A stretch of 33,549 bases of DNA. It comes from Saccoglossus kowalevskii. Lineage: Eukaryota > Hemichordata > Enteropneusta > Harrimaniidae. This document shows positions 1 to 10,140 of this stretch, piece by piece. Position 1 is the stretch's first letter, and the number at the start of each line of letters is the position of its first letter. Under the pieces are notes generated by a model. The model did no database searches. It had not been told where the DNA came from and saw only the letters and a list, made by a program, of their open reading frames with translations. The translations under genes were made by a program, and so were the position numbers. Where the stretch lies: the NCBI RefSeq assembly GCF_000003605.2, contig NW_003145788.1, positions 172,745 through 206,293 on the forward strand, written 5' to 3'.

Positions 1-575
1 GCTGAAAATAAGTTTTACATTTTGGTGGAATAAAATAAAGAGATGAAAGAGCATTCCGTATTACTTTACATGTTACCATATTCAATGGACAAAATATGTT
101 GTTAATGTACAAACCAATAGGCAATTCTGGTCTAACAAAAAAGGGAGTACAGCCTCTCCATTCTGGTGGTATAGCGGAAATTATGCCCAATTTCTTGTAG
201 TTGTGTCCATTTTTTTATTTTTCCATTTGAAATATAAAGGTCCGAGATATAGACAATGCCCTTTAAAATGAAATCTAGATAACACACACTCTTGTTATCA
301 ATGAGAATGTTGGCGTTATTCCAAATTATATTGTTAGCAACTGTTTGAACTGGTTGCTGGCAATGTAATTTCCACCAACTGCACAATAGACTGTGATAGA
401 AAGGGGGTAGAGTAACAGGTAATAGCTCAATTTTATAATTACATCTAAAAATTAAGGAACCACCAAGGGGAAGCAGATAGTGTGATAAAAAAAGTTTCCA
501 GGGATGATTAATTTTTGGATTTAGAAAGCGCTGAACCCATTTAACTCTGAAATACATTAATTTGTTTGCTGGAAA
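1..575 (-). mobile_element. 3' part of an L1/Tx1-type LINE (degraded ORF2 C-terminal region)
   Basis: Read on the minus strand, 557-132 encodes 141 residues typical of the region after the reverse-transcriptase core of L1/Tx1 LINEs. It has KWVQRF near the start, then PLGGSLIF, LPPFYHSLL, IIWNNANI followed by a KS, and GIVYISDLY. A stop at about 132 is followed by a second frame (VRPELPIGLYINN, then onward to position 1) that also reads like LINE sequence, so a frameshift in the T-run near 131-138 is likely. An in-frame TAA lies just upstream of the recognisable part, at about 575. The copy is therefore truncated or broken at its 5' side, and it runs off the window on its 3' side. It has the same orientation as the VGLUT-like gene and sits in that gene's intron 4. 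It is a dead copy and no complete protein is present. Confidence 0.8.
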
Positions 576-587
576 TTAGAACGTGCT

Positions 588-629
588 ACGACGATTATGG
601 CGCCCTCAACGACGATTATGGTGCTTCAA
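588..629. repeat. Two-copy 21-bp direct repeat
   Basis: The string ACGACGATTATGG occurs at 588-600 and again at 609-621, a period of 21 bp, with similar following bases (CGCCCTCA against TGCTTCA). It sits just upstream of the LINE fragment in intron 4 of the transporter gene. It may be a small local duplication. Confidence 0.6.
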
Positions 630-697
630 CACCATAACAGTACAGCTATATGATTCTAATTTGTAAGCACTATACATCGCAATATACATGTACTCAC

Positions 698-872
698 CGT
701 AAAGATAGAACGGTGAAGGCCACCCTAAGTAATCGGTCAACAAACCAGATACCGGCATGCCAATCACAGCGCCGGCGTACGAGCCGGAGAACGACAAGGT
801 AACCAATCGACTTCTCTCTAACGGCGGTGCCCATTTGCTCCACATGCCGTGGGCGGCTGGGTAGGTAACGCC
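698..872 (-). CDS. VGLUT: VGLUT-like exon 4 (end of TM4 to TM5/6)
   Basis: 175 nt: 58 codons plus one base. Acceptor CTGACAG|GGC, donor TACG|GTGAGT. It encodes [39 protein letters not shown] and a loop ending [19 protein letters not shown] is the most diagnostic SLC17 stretch in the window. The expected next exon (FGxxWY-type TM6 start) is not found between 1 and 690, so the gene continues beyond the left edge. Confidence 0.94.
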
Positions 873-2741
873 CTGTCAGAAGAAATAAATAACAAACAAT
901 AAATAATGTCCATATGATACAGATGTCAGTCTGTAATCTTCTTTTTGTAAAACTTGTTATTCGTGAAGACTGATATTTAACATTTATTTGCACACCAGAT
1001 GATGTACATTGTCAGGTACTTACCTCGACCAGACCCTGCACTATACGCACAGCAATAACAAAACCCCAGTGCACTCTACACGCCGTGGGTATTAATAAAT
1101 TTAAAAAGGATGTTGTGCAGATTGCTATACCAAATATCCTATAGCACAAAAGAATGTTATTAATTAATCATAGATTCACATAAATTATTGTGTGTTTTTA
1201 TGATGACAGCCATGAATCATGATGAAACGAACTTTTGATTGAAACTAACAAAGGATAATATACACTGGAGTACGAGTGATCGTAATGTCAGACCAGCAAA
1301 ATAATATAAACCACCCAATGATGTACGCATGCATTGGGAATTACTGGTACGCACTATTAATTCAAAAAACATGAGCATTCGTTATTTCGTCGACTGGATT
1401 GAATTCGATTTTTTCGTCCTTAAACAATAATAAATCATAAACTAAAAATAAATAAATTTAACAACGAATGAAAATTACCGATTAGCTGGAAATCTGGATG
1501 CTAAATAACCGCCGGGTATTTGAGTGACGATATAACCCCAGAAGAAAGAACCGTGCATCAACCCCACTATATTAGGACTCCAATCAAATTCACGTATCTG
1601 TAACAGACGGAATATACGATGATTTGTATCATCGACGCTGTCAAAGTATAGTTTATTTTAACTGTATCGATACCTACTAGTGACTGTGCTTGAAATGTGT
1701 CATAGTCCGTCAGAGACGACATGCTCGCATTACTAGTATATACAATCATAGCTTTTAGAAATGATGAAAATTAAAATAACACCGGGTTGAATGGAAACAA
1801 AGCTCAAGAAGAGCCTAAATTCAGTGTTGAGTACATTCTCGTAGGAAATTGGAATTGGTAACCCATTTATTGGAATAAATGAGTTTGGTCAACAAATCTT
1901 TTTGTGTGTGCCAGACTTCTTCCAATGTTGAACTAAGGAATTACATGAAAATTACATGGAGTAAACACTAAATCCAGTGTGGTTGGGATATTATTTTGAG
2001 TTCACCTTTCTTTCATTTCATTTTAACTGCTCGATTCTATTCGATTGTAACAACACGTATCGCAGTTGTTCTTCCCTTTATATTATCGGGGCTATTTAAA
2101 GGGCGGCAGTCGTCGTGCCGCGTCCTGTTCGATATGGGACTCATAGCGACGTATACAACGCGTGTAAAATACATTGTTTATTTACATAAAATTCGAACAC
2201 GCGCTGCGCGACGACCACCGCGCTTTAACTATTTGGCTACTTCGTGGGTTTTATATGTTTCGTTTGGACTATCCACGAAAGATGGAACTAAAAGAGTCTC
2301 CATACGAAATAAAATCCGGGTCACAATGCCATGGGTTGCGGGGGGGGCAGTATCTTGTCACACTATATGTAATGGAGTTCACCTCGGTAGTACATGCGCA
2401 GTAGCTGTTTCATGAAAAACGTGGTTTACTTTCAAAAAATGTAAACATGCGCGCTATGAAGTCAATACACTTACATGTAAATGGGTCTTTCCATGGATGT
2501 GATCTGTATTATTGTTAACCATATCTACAATTGCTACACCGAGGTTGCATCGAATACCAAATGATATACAAAAACCAATAGAGCTGAGAATAGATAAAAT
2601 ATAACGTTTGCTTGTACCACACTGTGGTAGCCGGAACTTTTTTTTCTCTTTTTCCACCTCATCAGCGTCGTCATAGTGTGCGATACTACCGTTGAGGGAG
2701 TCATGATTAACTAGACATTTCTCATCTTCCGACTTCTTCAT
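698..2741 (-). CDS. VGLUT: Vesicular glutamate transporter-like gene, exons 1-4 (5' half, partial)
   Basis: SLC17-family major-facilitator transporter, in known members loading glutamate into synaptic vesicles using the vesicle's electrochemical gradient. Four exons (2741-2475, 1597-1479, 1138-1024, 872-698) have GT/AG junctions and join in phase to 225 codons plus one base. VGLUT hallmarks are seen in order: [16 protein letters not shown] (TM1), [18 protein letters not shown] (TM2), VRIVQGLVE then [19 protein letters not shown] (TM4) and SGSYAGAV (TM5). The residues matching the functional charged/histidine set of rat VGLUT2 are present: R64, H104, R160, E167 and H175. The [12 protein letters not shown] stretch favours VGLUT over sialin. 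Known VGLUTs are about 560-590 residues long, so roughly 350 are missing; exon 5 onward lies left of the window. An acceptor-like TTTTTACAG directly upstream of the ATG (exon would start at 2745) suggests another upstream exon. The TM1 arginine is residue 64 here and 88 in rat VGLUT2, which agrees with a missing N-terminal exon. Confidence 0.93.
1024..1138 (-). CDS. VGLUT: VGLUT-like exon 3 (TM3 to TM4)
   Basis: 115 nt: one base finishing the split Arg codon, then 38 codons. Acceptor is TATAG with a weak pyrimidine tract; donor GAG|GTAAGT is strong. The protein begins [20 protein letters not shown] and ends VRIVQGLVE. Arg160 and Glu167 correspond to the TM4 charged pair used for substrate and proton coupling in characterised VGLUTs. 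It ends in phase 0, joining directly to exon 4 (GVTYP). Confidence 0.92.
1479..1597 (-). CDS. VGLUT: VGLUT-like exon 2 (TM2 region)
   Basis: 119 nt: 39 codons plus two bases. Acceptor CTGTTACAG, donor CG|GTAATT. It encodes [19 protein letters not shown], then [20 protein letters not shown] and the first two bases of an arginine codon completed by exon 3. The histidine in [10 protein letters not shown] (residue 104) matches the TM2 histidine of mammalian VGLUTs. The exon encodes fewer than 60 residues and was found from the intron phase and family motif. Confidence 0.93.
1598..2474 (-). other. Intron 1 of the VGLUT-like gene
   Basis: About 0.88 kb, donor GTAAGT and acceptor CCGTCTGTTACAG. It contains one copy of the 133-bp TTAA element (2096-2228). 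Just beside that copy is a 7-bp inverted repeat TTCGTGG (2241-2247) / CCACGAA (2273-2279). The open frames across 1996-2415 fall over this element and show no protein similarity I can recognise. Confidence 0.85.
2096..2228. mobile_element. TTAA-flanked miniature inverted-repeat element, copy 1
   Basis: 133 bp including a TTAA at each end. The termini are imperfect inverted repeats: TTAAAGGGCGGCAGTCGTCG at the left, and the right end reads CGACGACCACCGCGCTTTAA. It is CpG-rich compared with the surrounding intron. It aligns without gaps to the copy at 12268-12400, with 14 differences by hand count (about 89% identity). It has no coding capacity. The TTAA duplication is used by the piggyBac and Kolobok superfamilies; which one mobilised it cannot be told from the ends alone. 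Confidence 0.8.
2475..2741 (-). CDS. VGLUT: VGLUT-like exon 1 as seen (cytosolic N-terminus and TM1)
   Basis: It has 89 complete codons from ATG at 2741-2739 to CAT at 2477-2475, followed by donor GTAAGT (2474-2469), so the exon ends in phase 0. The first 40 residues are charged and acidic/lysine-rich, as expected for the cytosolic N-terminus. A lysine-rich stretch (EKEKKK) precedes a Cys-Gly and SKRYIL leading into TM1. TM1 carries the family signature [11 protein letters not shown], then VDMVNNNT with an NNT glycosylation-type sequon in the first luminal loop. The ATG may be internal: the exon could begin at 2745 after TTTTTACAG, with no stop between, taking two bases from an upstream exon. 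Confidence 0.92.
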
Positions 2742-2745
2742 AATC

Positions 2746-5700
2746 CTGTAAAAATTACAAAAAAAGATTATTAAAATTATCTATGGCAACGAATAACGGT
2801 CTGGTTCCAGGGATTATATTATTTTAATTTGTTTCCCACAATGCATTGGTTGTTCACGTCACAACATCTTAGGATTATTGCTAACAAATTATAGCTATTA
2901 GTTCTGCGGGCGTAGAGTGACTTTACTAATATGTTAACGCGATTACTCAGATGAAATGGCTAGCAATAAATAAGCATGGATTTGATAATATATATTGCAT
3001 TGCCACTGGCGTAAGGTCACATAGGTCCATTCCAAATTACGCTGCCTATAGAGGGCATTTGTCACATCATTGTGGGATTATCACCGCGCATGGTAGGAAA
3101 TCCAGATGAATCCTATAACTATAAAAGTCAGCGTGGACACGCCAAAGAGGTGTTATTTCCTAGCGTCGAGTGATAAAATGACGTGGGATTGATTGAAATT
3201 GGATCGAGTTAGGGTATTGGTTTTTTGATTCGTGCGACGATAAGTGACACCGTTAGCCGCCAATTTAACAAATCATACCGGAGTGATCAATAACGTTAGA
3301 AAACGAGGGCAAATGAATTGGGCGCCAGTGTGTAAGATCCCGATTAATGTCCGATTACTCTAAGGGATCTAACCGTAATACAATAGTCACGAACTGCACA
3401 GAAAAGGTGACAAATTACTGAATCTGCCAAATACATCTATATACTTCTAAAATATAAAATGAATTGGAAATTAAGCAATTTTTATTTTACAAAACAAAGA
3501 AGAAAAAAGTACATGAACAATTTTCCGGGTGATTAAAATCATAGCGTCCAACTCGTCGTGAGAGGTGTAAAGCAATTTCGTTCATCGATCTATGATATAA
3601 TTAATTTGCTTTTAGGAAAGGGCAGACAGTTTAAAGAAGAAGAAAAAACACAACCCACTCCTATATAGTGTCACTAATTCAACATACAATTACTTTATTC
3701 ATAGCTTAGACTGTCTACAAGTTACGGCTCATGTTGCCCGCAGTTTCCCTGGTGTGTTATGTGTATGTGTTTTTCTAGAGTTCGAACGAAGCTCGACGTG
3801 AAGAAACAATACGAAAATTCCAATATATTCACCGCCGTAGTTCAGTTCATTTCATCCTAGTAGCCAAAAGAATACGCACTGAAACCACTCTGTTACTGCA
3901 TCGGTGCATTTTTCGTTTAAAACAAGTTTCAGCAAATTCTAAAAGTTAAGTGTACATTTCAGTTAACATGCTTATTTGTTTTTCCACTCTTTACGTACAT
4001 ATCATAAGCCAATGATAGCTTGTCATGTGTTATGTTATGCGTTGCATCATCATCACACATGTTGTTAATCCCAGTACGCCGTTACAGTGATCATATCAAA
4101 CCGAAGGCGGGAGTTAAATATGAGCAGTACATATAGTGTATACCGGCTCACATACTAGTAGTTCGAGAGAATTGGTGTTTGTTTATTTGTATTCCGTCTA
4201 CATGGCGTATTCCATGCACATGTAACGCGCATAGTGCGTTTGTTACCAGTAGCTCACTCGGTATGACATACATCGAACAGATACAACCAATATTGTCTGA
4301 CTCGTAGCGTAACCAAATAGAATGGTAACATATTATTAGGAGAAACTGCGTAACATCTTGCCCATGTAAAGTATAAGTGGGCCTTTGTGACACCCTGACT
4401 TCAAGGACTTCGTGAGAAGGCACAGGGAAGCCTTTTATACAAGTCGGCTCTTCTTTTCACGGTTTGACGAAATAGCATGTCGCAATACCACAGTATGAAA
4501 CTCGAGACTTATAATAACTTCTACAATTATAGTCATTTTTAGGACGGTGTCTTTATGAACACGCCACGAATTGTACCCCATTATGTCACTCTTCTCCATC
4601 TAAGTGACGCCCATTGCTATGATCACGTGCACTTGTTTGACCAATCACTGAGATTTTAAAATTCCAATAACCCGTTATTTGCAATAACGCTGTTCAACCA
4701 AATCGAGATGCGCTGCGGTGGGTACTACAAAGGCTTGAATGTGAGAGCGTTGACATGCATTCAAATGTAGACGCAATTACAACATTAAACCCGTTCAGGT
4801 ATTTCAATTTGTTTTGCGATGCACAGGTAAAATCCGCAGACCAACTGATGCTCGTGATAGACACAAGCCATTAACATTCACTTTTACAAGAACAATGTAT
4901 TGGTCGTACTCTATCCAAGGTACATATCACTCTTATTATGCCCGAACGAGTTATGACGCTTGTGATGCCGGCCTTTAATTACAAAATAATTAACTAATTC
5001 GATCACTGAATCATTTAATTACTAGAAAATTCAATTCCGCAATGGGATGAAAGTGCAATTATGCGTGCTTAAAAAAAGTTTTTTTTTTTTTAATCATTAT
5101 TTAATGTAATGGAAATATGATGATTATTATAATAATTCTGCCATTGTAATTATCACCGAAGCGACGAAATACATTCGCCCAACTCAAATCAATCTCAGAT
5201 CTCGATGATGTCGAATTTTTCTGTTTTCCGGCGAAACATTAGTGCATTTTATATGAAATATTCAATTCAGTACACTATTTACGCGACATTTTGAATTGGA
5301 CAACAATGTACTAATAATATTTAACACAAGTGCGATATGTACAGCGCCACCAATATCAAAACTTAGTATGAGGACATCCTATCACTGAAACTTACATCAG
5401 CACCGATAATATGATGTTATATTGTTCAAAATTACAATATTTAGATGCGTCTCATGCAGAGTCTTAAATACATTGGATTAGCTCCAAACTCATAGAACAC
5501 CAGGCGCCGTGCTTGTCACGAGATTACTGATCATGTTCTTATGTTCTTATAATTTGTTCTTCTTCAAAAAATAGGAATGATGAGTATTGATCATGTCCAT
5601 TAAGGACTGATCACCTTGTCTTAGATGTACTTGTAGTCACGAATTATCATATCATTTATATTAGTTCTAGAGAGTTTTTTTATGGTAACCATGGACACTG

Positions 5701-6784
5701 CTGCTAGCGTTTACAACTCACGGGTAGCATAATAGATTATCATCTTCGTAAAACCAGTCGCCTAGACGAGAAAGATGATCCACACGACGTCACAAATCTT
5801 TCTTAAACCCCAGACAGACCTACCAGGCGTGCGACAGACAAGACTTGTCTGATATGTCCCTCATTTTATGAGTAACTACCGTATGTACGGTGTCACGTGA
5901 CCAGTGTTAATTGGCGAAGGATATACTAAATTATTTTCCTGGTCATCGCAAAGTTCATGATCACGTGTCAGATCACATGTTTCGACTTTAGAACAAATTC
6001 CATAATATAATGACATACTTCCCACGCAATGCGCCCGATATAATCGACTTCGACATGTCCCATTTTATAGCGACCCATAAACAACCGGTTTAGAGAAAAA
6101 AAAAGTAACTTTCCCTTCTCGGTACTAATGACAAAATGCAGCATTTCAAATGACTCCCATGACAGCGATGACACATCGATTAGAAACACATAAAAAGCGA
6201 AATGGGTGTATCAAATTCTAAGATCGTAAAGTGACTATACTATTTCAAAATAGTCCATTTTGTGATTTCTTTCCCTATTTTAATGAAGACTATAATACTT
6301 ACTAAGCGTGTGTGTGATAGATCGCGTTCAACTGTTAAAATGGCACTAATAAAAGTGAAAATAGGTAAAATTTACTCTTTATTATCCATTTTTACTGCCT
6401 TGTAAAGAATGACGATTAATTGCTTCGATAGAATGACCAGAATTCTTAAGTCTTATTTATAATAAATTAGCAGATGAATTCGTCTTGAATTATAATATGT
6501 TGTTGTCTTCACTCTAGCCTTACTGTTCAGTGCGGAATGTTGTAACACCCGAGGGGAGCCTAGAAGCTCTAATGAGAAACGGCATCTGATAAGAAGATCA
6601 ATGTGTTATTATCATATAATTCCTTGATTGGCTGCTCGACCCCAACGTGACCTAATCCTTAACCCAATCAGGAAACTCAAAATATAGCCTGTATGCATAG
6701 ATATGTTACGTTTAATAAGCCGCTCCCTTATTGGTTCTTTGGGCATCACGTGATAGCAAAAGATGCCCCAACCAGTAGCGGTAA
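2746..6784. other. Non-coding stretch upstream of the visible VGLUT exon 1
   Basis: AT-rich sequence with no frame that reads like protein. It is probably an intron or 5' flank of the transporter gene. Notable sites are the E-box palindrome GTCACGTGAC (5892-5901), TCACGTG at 4623 and 5961, GTAACCATGG at 5685, and a perfect inverted repeat AGACAAG-A-CTTGTCT (5836-5850), whose right part AGACTTGTCT fits the p53-family half-site pattern RRRCWWGYYY. Confidence 0.6.
6732..6774. other. Short stem-loop with an E-box in the loop
   Basis: GGGCATC (6741-6747) pairs with GATGCCC (6762-6768), and TGGTT (6732-6736) pairs with AACCA (6770-6774) across a small internal loop. The TCACGTGA palindrome (6746-6753) begins at the stem and extends into the loop. 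It lies immediately inside the putative intron whose donor is at 6790. Confidence 0.4.
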
Positions 6785-6790
6785 ACTTAC

Positions 6791-6836
6791 CTCAGAATAA
6801 GAATAAGAGTAAGGAATATACAACAGATTGATGACA
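6791..6836 (-). other. Candidate upstream VGLUT exon with strong splice donor
   Basis: On the minus strand an ATG at 6836-6834 is followed by 15 codons (MSSICCIFLTLILIL) and two bases AG. Then comes the best-looking donor on this strand, CTGAG|GTAAGT (GT at 6790-6789). Leaving two bases over is exactly the phase the acceptor at 2746-2747 needs (G, then ATT ATG). The peptide is hydrophobic and unlike known VGLUT N-termini, so this may instead be an untranslated exon or a chance match. Confidence 0.2.
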
Positions 6837-7004
6837 TTTTCTTGTGCAAACAATAGTACCTATACCACCAGTAAAACTATCGATTTTTGAAAGCTATTTC
6901 GATTCGTTGGTGCTTACGTTTGGGTGTTTTAAAACACGATACGGTTGTGTATTTGACTTTCGAAATGTTTCCAATGGTGTGGGGAGTAAGCATTTATTTA
7001 TGAT

Positions 7005-7020
7005 AATATATATATATATA
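7005..7020. repeat. (TA)n microsatellite
   Basis: Short pure TA tract. Confidence 0.8.
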
Positions 7021-7139
7021 ACTCATCAACTGACCTTTGGAAATGATGTCAATATTACTATTTCTTACGAGTTGTATAAACACGATAAATTTCCATTTCT
7101 ATGCAACACGTTTTCCCATAGGACTTGATATAAAAATGA

Positions 7140-9750
7140 ATAACTAATTCCAAACAAATAATAAATTATCCTGGAACCTGTCGACCACATCTCCTTTATT
7201 CCGTTCTTTTCCCGCACGCACTAGTATGCATAGTCTCACCGTCCGTAAATAACAATTTCCCCGACACACGCGGCACATACCAACTGTAACATCCCTGTCA
7301 TGTCATGTCAATAGAGATGCATCAGATACCAATGAATGGTGGCGTAATTAGCGCTAAAGTGTGCGAACGCATCAACACCCGGGCCGGTAAAACGATGTTA
7401 AAGCATGGAATATTAATTAATATTAGTGTAATATATGGGTCTAGTAGTGTATATCACGAATATTACTACTACCCCAGTGGACAATATATAAACACGTAAC
7501 TCTTCGGTGAAGCAATTATTATTTTACTCAAACTCACAATGACATCATACCATTTATAGAATTTAAAGAAAATTGCCAATTGTTCTCTAAGGTTGTTTTT
7601 CGATTAACTAATGTTTCTAATCAGACTTGTTACTCAGTCATTTGATAAACTTTAGTGACAAGCAAAAAATATGCATCGTCAACTACGCATTTTTCAATGC
7701 ACTGAGTGCTCCACGAGAAAGTGTGGGTTACACACTTTGGCCAAAACTGCGGATTTATATCTGTAAACTCACATTGTTAAAAATGCAAACGGACCATTGA
7801 AAACCTTTTGACCAATCAGAGCAATTGTACGTCCCACGTGTTGCGGATGAATATTTCGATTATGTCGCAATATCGTCCAATCAGCTTTACGGTCGTTTAT
7901 CATTGTATGTCACCATTCTTTATGAGTGTATGTGGACCTAGCTTCTAAATGCCTTCTCGAAAACATGCTTTGCTGTTAATTGGATGAAGACAATCAAATT
8001 CACTCATCTGTGAGCGTATTTGTCTGGATGTATATTTATTGTCTCCATTCGTCAATAGGTGTTAACGGGCTTTGCGGAATAACGAGCAGTACCAATGGTC
8101 ATTCTATAGCCAATCATGGCTCCTGTTTTTATTTGAATAAAACTCAGTTATAAATATTTATAAACTTTTTATAACATGTAGGAGGGGAAGACAAAGTGAA
8201 AACAGGGAATACTGTTCTGTGATTTGATGGAGAGTCTCCTCATATGTCCATATGTTTAATTCATGACTATTTAGCTCAGAAATCTGCGAAACTAATAATT
8301 TCATATTGTATTCAGTTAACCTTTGGTCAAAATGCGGCATGCAAGACTGCTTGTTCTGAAAATTGCCGAATGAGTCACTGCACGTCATTCACGTGAATAC
8401 ATCGCTGACTTTGCCTCTGGATTTGAGAAACAAACTGCAACGTAGTATATTGCCCATTTACTGACCCCAGCTCAAGTCGTAATCGCACTGCTGACGTTTT
8501 CGCACTCGATTTTGTCAAACCGCATTTTCTAAAGCTGGTTTCACAACACCTCCTCTCTTTTACGTATGCATTATATAGCAGATTTACCCGACTGTAGCCT
8601 GTCTACTGAATATGTGTGTTCGACATCGACGGGCGTCATATTTTCGTCATCAAATGAACGGCGTCGACGAGCCGTAAATTTCTAATTCCATAAATACTGG
8701 TAGTCTTGAATCCACCCTCGGCGAGCATTGAATAAAGCCGCTTTCTTGCGACCTTATGTGCCAGACCGCAAATTCACGCCAAAAACATTTTTGAACATAC
8801 ATACTACACAGGATTTAAATTGAAAATAATCCTCTGATCTTCCTGGGAGATTTGATGTCTACGAGTAAACCTTTGTAGCGAGTAATCAGTCTTAATACAC
8901 TGCGAAAGATTGGATACTATCACCTCATTTAGAAATATTTTGTAAGATTTAATCTCCGATCGGAAAAGCTTACACTGAAAGCTAAGTCTTTTTAATGAAT
9001 TCCCCAGTTGGCATTGGGATATTGATGTAAAATGTTGTGTGAAATCATATAAAAAGCTTATATACAATGCATCGATGTGAAAAGAAAGTGCTCTATGAAC
9101 AGAGAATGTAATTTAAGAAATGGAATGGGAGTATTGTGAAATGACCAACTAATGGTTATTAACGGGACGTTTGGAGTACTCAATAGTTGCCACTGTCCCC
9201 ACCGCCCCTATGTACAATGGCTTCAAATACTTAAACATGAGAAAAATAAAGTATCATTTTGGTCGTTACTGAAACAATACTTTAGAATGAAAAAAAATTA
9301 TTATTTTTTCAATCTGTTTTTATTTCAGGAATTTGAAATATCATTTGCGTTTGTCAAAAATCTCGCGAATAATTATTGTAACACACATTTTCTAAATGGG
9401 AAGCAAAGTCACACTGCCTTAAATAATGTAGGATGTGTGATTCAATCACATGATGTGATAAGCCCATTTTGTCGCCATGCTACGAAAGAAGGTCACGAGT
9501 CACATAACATGCGCACTACAACAAAACGTACCTCAGCGGGTTAGGTAAATTCGATAGATAAAAGGGGTCCTCCTATCACGGTGACTGTGCCTACAGGTAT
9601 TTATGTATCCAAAGTTTGTCCTGTCCCAAATTTCTGAATGCATGTCCCTTCCTTGATATTTGGCAATTCCGTATGGCGATACTTTTATGGCAAATACGTT
9701 TAAAATTTGCAAGACTATGATGCGTCGTAAGTGACCAGACCATTCATCAT
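7140..9750. other. Non-coding AT-rich stretch
   Basis: No recognisable gene. Several short frames occur, including a minus-strand frame at 8388-8158 that has an acceptor and a poly(A)-signal-like context. Several CCAAT/ATTGG strings occur (for example 7811 and 7879), and there is a 12-bp palindrome ATTCACGTGAAT at 8387-8398. Confidence 0.5.
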
Positions 9751-9753
9751 ATA

Positions 9754-9775
9754 ATATATATATATATATATATAA
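9754..9775. repeat. (AT)n microsatellite
   Basis: Eleven or so AT units, about 95 bp before the 38-bp minisatellite. Confidence 0.9.
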
Positions 9776-9870
9776 TATTGAATTTATTTGTTCTTGCGTT
9801 CTTTGAAAACCAGAGAATTAGTGTTTTGCATACTATACATGTCATATAGGAAAAACATTCATGCTTGTAA

Positions 9871-10140
9871 TAAATATGGCCAGTGTTATCTGTATATGTT
9901 ATATATGTTAAATATGGCCAGTGTTATCTGTATATGTTATATATGTTAAATATGGCCAGTGTTATCTGTATATGTTATATATGTTAAATATGGCCAGTGT
10001 TATCTGTATATGTTATATGTTAAATATGGCCAGTGTTATCTGTATATGTTATATATGTTAAATATGGCCAGTGTTATCTGTATATGTTATATATGTTAAA
10101 TATGGCCAGTGTTATCTGTATATGTTATATATATATATAT
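9871..10140. repeat. 38-bp minisatellite, seven copies
   Basis: Tandem units begin at 9871, 9909, 9947, 9985, 10021, 10059 and 10097. The unit starts TAAATATGGCCAGTGTTATC and ends in an AT-rich TGTATATGTTATATATGT. All are 38 bp except the fourth, which lacks one AT pair (36 bp). The copies are almost identical. The array ends in a pure (AT)n run to 10140. Near-identity implies recent expansion. The units abut with no unique spacers, so this is not a CRISPR array. Confidence 0.95.

Noticed and set aside
1996-2415. 139-codon plus-strand frame
   Set aside because: It runs through the TTAA element in an intron of the transporter, antisense to it, and has no protein features.
8804-9067. 87-codon minus-strand frame
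   Set aside because: It starts at TTG, has weak codon structure and no recognisable motif or splice context.
9871-10134. Regularly spaced repeat resembling a CRISPR array
   Set aside because: Units are contiguous with no unique spacers, and the genomic context is eukaryotic; it is a minisatellite.
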